6,786 nucleotides of DNA from Candidatus Woesebacteria bacterium (lineage in GTDB: Bacteria > Patescibacteriota > Microgenomatia > UBA10105 > UBA927), in the NCBI GenBank assembly GCA_020057765.1, contig JAGVFE010000113.1, forward strand, positions 1 to 6,786. The letters are read 5' to 3'. Under the pieces are notes generated by a model that was not told the DNA's origin, did no database searches, and saw only the letters and a list, made by a program, of their open reading frames with translations. Below, in pieces: positions 3,704 through 6,786 of the stretch (positions within the stretch are counted from its first letter, which is position 1; each line of letters opens with the position of its first letter). The position numbers and the translations under genes were made by a program.

Positions 3704-6700
3704 TTGATTTTGAAAACACTGCTGCCGGAGATAATTCAGCATCTATTGTTCCACCACCATCTTCATCACAAAAGAGAAGTACATAAAAATCCCCAGACGC
3801 GATATAGTACGAAATGGATTGAGATAGACAAAAGGAGCGGACAGCACGGATTTTTCCAGATTATTGGTCTGATAGCTTTGGTGATCATGGCTGTTGCGAT
3901 TCCAATCACCGTCAAGTTTGTCGAGCAGCAAAAGCAGATTGCGGATATACGAAGCCGAGCCGCCAACTGTACGTCACTGTGCCGGGGGGAAGATGATCAG
4001 GCCGCTTGCGTTGCGGACTGCCAAGCCAATTCTGCTCCGGTTCCAACAGAGGCTCCGCCGGCACCCACAGAACCCCCTGCTCCTCCTCCGCCACCGCCGG
4101 CGCCCAGCGAGCCATGTGCCGTCGATGATTGCTGGTCCGGTTGTTACACAGACGGAGGACGGTGTGAAGGAACAAAACCAAATTGTGAGTGTCGCTTTCC
4201 ACCACCCGCTCCTCCTCAGCCGTATTGCGATTCATCGACCGTGAGCGAATGTTCGGCGGAACGGAGTTGGTGTATCCCGACGCTTGACGGCGGACGGTGC
4301 GCGGTGATTGCAACTCCCGCTCCATCCGTCACACCGATACCCGTGGTGACGGAGGCTCCGCCAAACGTGCAGACATACTGTTCTGGTGGAAGTCCATCGT
4401 GTTCGTATGGCAATGCCAGTTGTCAGAAGCTATCGGAGACGCTTTGGTCCTGGGTTTGCCCGTCTGCGCCGGCCCCATCGCCGGATGTTACCCCCGGCCC
4501 GACCGTGGCTCCCCAGCCGACACAGAAGCATCTTGCATATAATCCGTCAGATCCTGATTGTCTGAATCAGTGCACCGGAGACGGCAACAGTTTACGAGCC
4601 TGTTTTGAGACTTGTGGCAGCGGGATTGCCACGACACCCACGCCATCTCCAGCAAGAACGGGGAAATTTGGTCCAGGAATGGCTAAACCCATTATTGTCG
4701 TCTGTGGTGATGGGAATTGTAGTGGGGCCGAAACGCCAGCCTCATGTTCCAGCGACTGCTTCCCTCCGGCAGCTTATGGGGGTCGTCCGTGTACCCGGGC
4801 CAGCAGACCAAACTGTCAGGAGAGAGAGCCGACGTGTGTGGATGGCAACTGGCGCTGCAACATTCCTGAACCAAAGCCAAACGTGGCACCGGGATCTACG
4901 AACAGAACGGATGTGGATGCCAAGCCCGTCGAGACGGGCGGCGGGTGTCTGCCGGGGGACGAGCCGTGTCTGGCCAGCAGGCGCGCCCTTGAAGCGTGCG
5001 TGAGCCAAAAAGGAACGACTGTTGCACAATGTTGGAACGCAGCGGCTGAAAATTATGCCCGGGTGGAAGGCGAAGTTGCCAAAAAAGCCCTGCGTGGCGA
5101 CCAAGCGGCGCTTCGCGAACAAGAGTTTTATCAGGCACTCAAGGATCCGGCCAAAAAAACACTTGCGGAAGAATATGTTAAGCAGCTGAAAGCGGCCGAT
5201 CCGACCCGTACCGTTTCTCAGACTGAACTTTTGTATGCAGCGTATCGGTCCACTGCCCAATGTGCAGATAGTGCCTGTCTGGCGGCGCACGTTGAACGGG
5301 AGTCCTGCAACAATAATGCCAACCGGTCTGACAGCGGGCTATCCAATAGCAATTGCGAACCAAGAGCGCGCGTGGCCTATGATGCGGAAAAAGCCCGCGT
5401 CTGTGCCCAGTCAAAGAAAGATTGCGACGACATTCTGGCCCATGAAGGGAATCCAAATGCGGTTGCTGCGGCGCAAGGCAAACCCACGGCTCAGCAAGAA
5501 CGTGCCAGGAATACTTTTTCATTACAAGAGACGGATTTTGCCTATGCCGCCTACGTGGCATTTAACGATCCGTCCAAGCTTTCCGACCGGCAGAAACTTA
5601 TGCTGTCGGCCATACGCGGAGACAAAGCCGCCCGGGCGCAGTTTTCCGGCATGAACTTTACCGACGTGGGCTTTGATGAGAAAAACGGCATCTTCACCAT
5701 CACCCGGACGCTGGATTGGCAGCGCGGATCCGGGGTAACCCTGCGGGTGGATAAAAACAGTCAGCCTTCGATTGCTTCGTTTTCCGAAGGGGACGCCCGT
5801 TTCTCCGACACCATTTCCGGCCCGGTTAGCCTTTTCCGACTCTACAACGATAAAATCATTGACCGCGTGGGGACGCTTCTTTCCTGCCAGGTCGTCGGCG
5901 GCTGCCTCAACGACGAGAATAAAGGGTATGCGGGGTTTGCTGATCTGGCATATATCCTGGGACCGACCAATCAAAACATTCTTAAAATAATCGGTAATAT
6001 CAGACCCGGTCAAAACACAACACAAATACTCAAATTTAAACTTGAAGGGAGCAATGAGGAACACACACTCGCGTGGGAAGTTACAAAAACTTCAGACGGG
6101 AAAATTTCTTATGCAGTTTCCGTTGACAGTAAAACGTACGGAAGTGGCAATGACGTAGGCGTTGCCGAAGACTTCCGGTCAGCAAATATCGTTGCCAACG
6201 CGGTGGCCGGAGATTTGTGTCGGAGACTCGGCACTGGCGGGAGCGACCTCAATGATTGTTATGAGTATCAATCTAAGCTTATTGCCGATGGAAAGATTTT
6301 CCGTGATCAAATTGGGCTCGGTTATCGTGTTGACGCAAGCGGCAAAATTGTGGCAACGGACAAAGGCATCAGGAATACTTGTCTTGGTCAGCGCGGCATT
6401 CTGGAAATTGAAGGTAAATATTATAACTGCGGCGATGACGGCAAGCCCCTCGTGGGGGCGGCTCTGGGCGAGATCGTCTGCAATGGAGCTGTAGGCATCC
6501 AGCGCCGCTCGGACGGGACCTATTACGACTGCGACAAAGGGCAAAGGGCAACGGCCGAGGATGTTAAACCTCTTGCCCGGTTCTATTGTCAGTCCGGCGC
6601 GTTTGCTCCGAACACGAAAACAAACGAGGAGTGTGCCGTCTATTGGTCCAAAGAGATTGCAGCCGGCAATATATCGACGAGTGCTGAGGCCAGCCGCAAG

Positions 6701-6786
6701 AAATTGCTCAAGGACCCTGTTCAGCTTGATGCTTGGGAAACAATAAAAAAGGAACAGACACTGAAAAAATTGGGTCGGGAAGAGGA
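3704..6786 (+). CDS. Giant membrane-anchored cysteine/proline-rich surface protein, 3' end cut off
   Basis: The frame is open from the stop at 3677-3679 to the window edge, more than 1,020 codons. It has no in-frame ATG before 3887, inside the membrane helix, so TTG at 3704 or 3710 is the likely start. Numbering from 3710: residues 1-47 are polar, with a His cluster (FHHHLHHK); 48-70 are one membrane helix (GFFQIIGLIALVIMAV...); and a short charged stretch follows. Residues 87-441 hold about eight cysteine modules joined by Pro/Thr/Ala linkers (27-residue Pro-rich linker at 4034-4114). These include twin CX3C units, two DGGRC units and CGDGNCSGAETPASCSSDC. From about 442 the chain is helical with paired cysteines and repeated YAAY and YxAxxDPxK motifs. 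From about residue 650 it looks strand-rich, ending with two GxYYxC modules (6380-6532). The ectodomain should be oxidised outside the cell. Adhesion, stalk or envelope roles are possible; no enzyme motif was seen. Confidence 0.8.
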   Translation, partial: MILKTLLPEIIQHLLFHHHLHHKREVHKNPQTRYSTKWIEIDKRSGQHGFFQIIGLIALVIMAVAIPITVKFVEQQKQIADIRSRAANCTSLCRGEDDQAACVADCQANSAPVPTEAPPAPTEPPAPPPPPPAPSEPCAVDDCWSGCYTDGGRCEGTKPNCECRFPPPAPPQPYCDSSTVSECSAERSWCIPTLDGGRCAVIATPAPSVTPIPVVTEAPPNVQTYCSGGSPSCSYGNASCQKLSETLWSWVCPSAPAPSPDVTPGPTVAPQPTQKHLAYNPSDPDCLNQCTGDGNSLRACFETCGSGIATTPTPSPARTGKFGPGMAKPIIVVCGDGNCSGAETPASCSSDCFPPAAYGGRPCTRASRPNCQEREPTCVDGNWRCNIPEPKPNVAPGSTNRTDVDAKPVETGGGCLPGDEPCLASRRALEACVSQKGTTVAQCWNAAAENYARVEGEVAKKALRGDQAALREQEFYQALKDPAKKTLAEEYVKQLKAADPTRTVSQTELLYAAYRSTAQCADSACLAAHVERESCNNNANRSDSGLSNSNCEPRARVAYDAEKARVCAQSKKDCDDILAHEGNPNAVAAAQGKPTAQQERARNTFSLQETDFAYAAYVAFNDPSKLSDRQKLMLSAIRGDKAARAQFSGMNFTDVGFDEKNGIFTITRTLDWQRGSGVTLRVDKNSQPSIASFSEGDARFSDTISGPVSLFRLYNDKIIDRVGTLLSCQVVGGCLNDENKGYAGFADLAYILGPTNQNILKIIGNIRPGQNTTQILKFKLEGSNEEHTLAWEVTKTSDGKISYAVSVDSKTYGSGNDVGVAEDFRSANIVANAVAGDLCRRLGTGGSDLNDCYEYQSKLIADGKIFRDQIGLGYRVDASGKIVATDKGIRNTCLGQRGILEIEGKYYNCGDDGKPLVGAALGEIVCNGAVGIQRRSDGTYYDCDKGQRATAEDVKPLARFYCQSGAFAPNTKTNEECAVYWSKEIAAGNISTSAEASRKKLLKDPVQLDAWETIKKEQTLKKLGREE
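3968..4615 (+). repeat. Repeated cysteine modules in the surface protein (twin CX3C and DGGRC types)
   Basis: Two units have the pattern C-X3-C-X(8-9)-C-X3-C: CTSLCRGEDDQAACVADC at 3968-4021 and the unit starting CLNQCTGDGN at 4559-4615. This is a twin CX3C helical-hairpin spacing. Between them, the units at 4115-4165 (CAVDDCWSGCYTDGGRC) and 4226-4300 both end in DGGRC, and the unit at 4379-4459 has a looser four-cysteine pattern. They look like diverged duplications separated by Pro/Thr-rich linkers. Confidence 0.6.
6380..6532 (+). repeat. Two GxYYxC disulfide-hairpin modules in the surface protein
   Basis: CLGQRGILEIEGKYYNC (6380-6430) and CNGAVGIQRRSDGTYYDC (6479-6532) share the pattern C-x(3)-[GV]-x-[GI]...G-[KT]-YY-[ND]-C. 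The spacing of 17 and 18 residues from Cys to Cys, with a YY turn, fits a beta hairpin closed by one disulfide. More copies may lie beyond the right edge. Confidence 0.6.

Noticed and set aside
3848..3920. Type IV pilin-like N-terminal helix in the large surface protein
   Set aside because: GFFQIIGLIALVIMAVAIP resembles the pilin pattern, but the Glu at position +5 is missing and the preceding segment is long. A simple membrane anchor is the safer call.
3912..4325. Minus-strand open frame of 137 codons, and other frames within 3743-6746
   Set aside because: The plus-strand frame is continuous through the region and encodes a helix, linkers and regularly spaced cysteines. The overlapping frames give unstructured Arg/Pro-rich translations typical of shadows.

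Overview
The window looks like a stretch of a bacterial chromosome with short intergenic gaps. It holds five complete or nearly complete genes and the 5' part of a sixth, very large one. The organism is probably a member of the Candidate Phyla Radiation (Patescibacteria), possibly the Microgenomates side. This is inference. It rests on an unusual GalU-type nucleotidyltransferase, on starts with no visible Shine-Dalgarno but with promoter-like -10 boxes almost touching the start codon, and on a giant cysteine/proline-rich membrane-anchored surface protein. No rRNA, tRNA, CRISPR array, transposase or phage gene was seen.

Layout. Positions 1-735 (+) carry the C-terminal part of a UTP-glucose-1-phosphate uridylyltransferase-like enzyme. 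It converges, with 8 bases between stops, on a membrane-anchored L,D-transpeptidase of the YkuD family (1508-744, -). A short divergent promoter region (about 1509-1607) with two TTGACA boxes separates the transpeptidase from a YdjM/DUF457-like membrane protein (1608-2162, +). That gene converges on a three-part protein (3027-2248, -) made of two TFIIB-type zinc ribbons, one membrane helix and an outer beta domain. Its inter-ribbon linker is encoded by a symmetric four-copy GGGGTCA palindromic element. Only 21 bases away, a five-helix membrane protein of unknown function (3049-3633, +) is transcribed divergently. After a 70-base AT-rich regulatory gap, a continuous open frame runs from about 3704 to the window's right edge (more than 1,020 codons, no stop). 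It has only TTG starts and encodes a His-rich cytoplasmic N-terminus, one membrane helix, Pro/Thr linkers, a series of disulfide-type cysteine modules, and helical and beta-rich C-terminal parts. This is the dominant feature of the right half. The shorter frames overlapping it on both strands appear to be shadows.

Together the genes suggest cell-envelope work: nucleotide-sugar supply (GalU), peptidoglycan cross-linking (L,D-transpeptidase), membrane proteins and a large surface adhesin or stalk-like protein. Nothing shows that they form one pathway; orientations alternate and most are probably separate transcripts. The observations most worth following are the near-leaderless promoter/start geometry at several genes, the palindromic element inserted in frame between two zinc ribbons, and the modular cysteine-rich surface protein.
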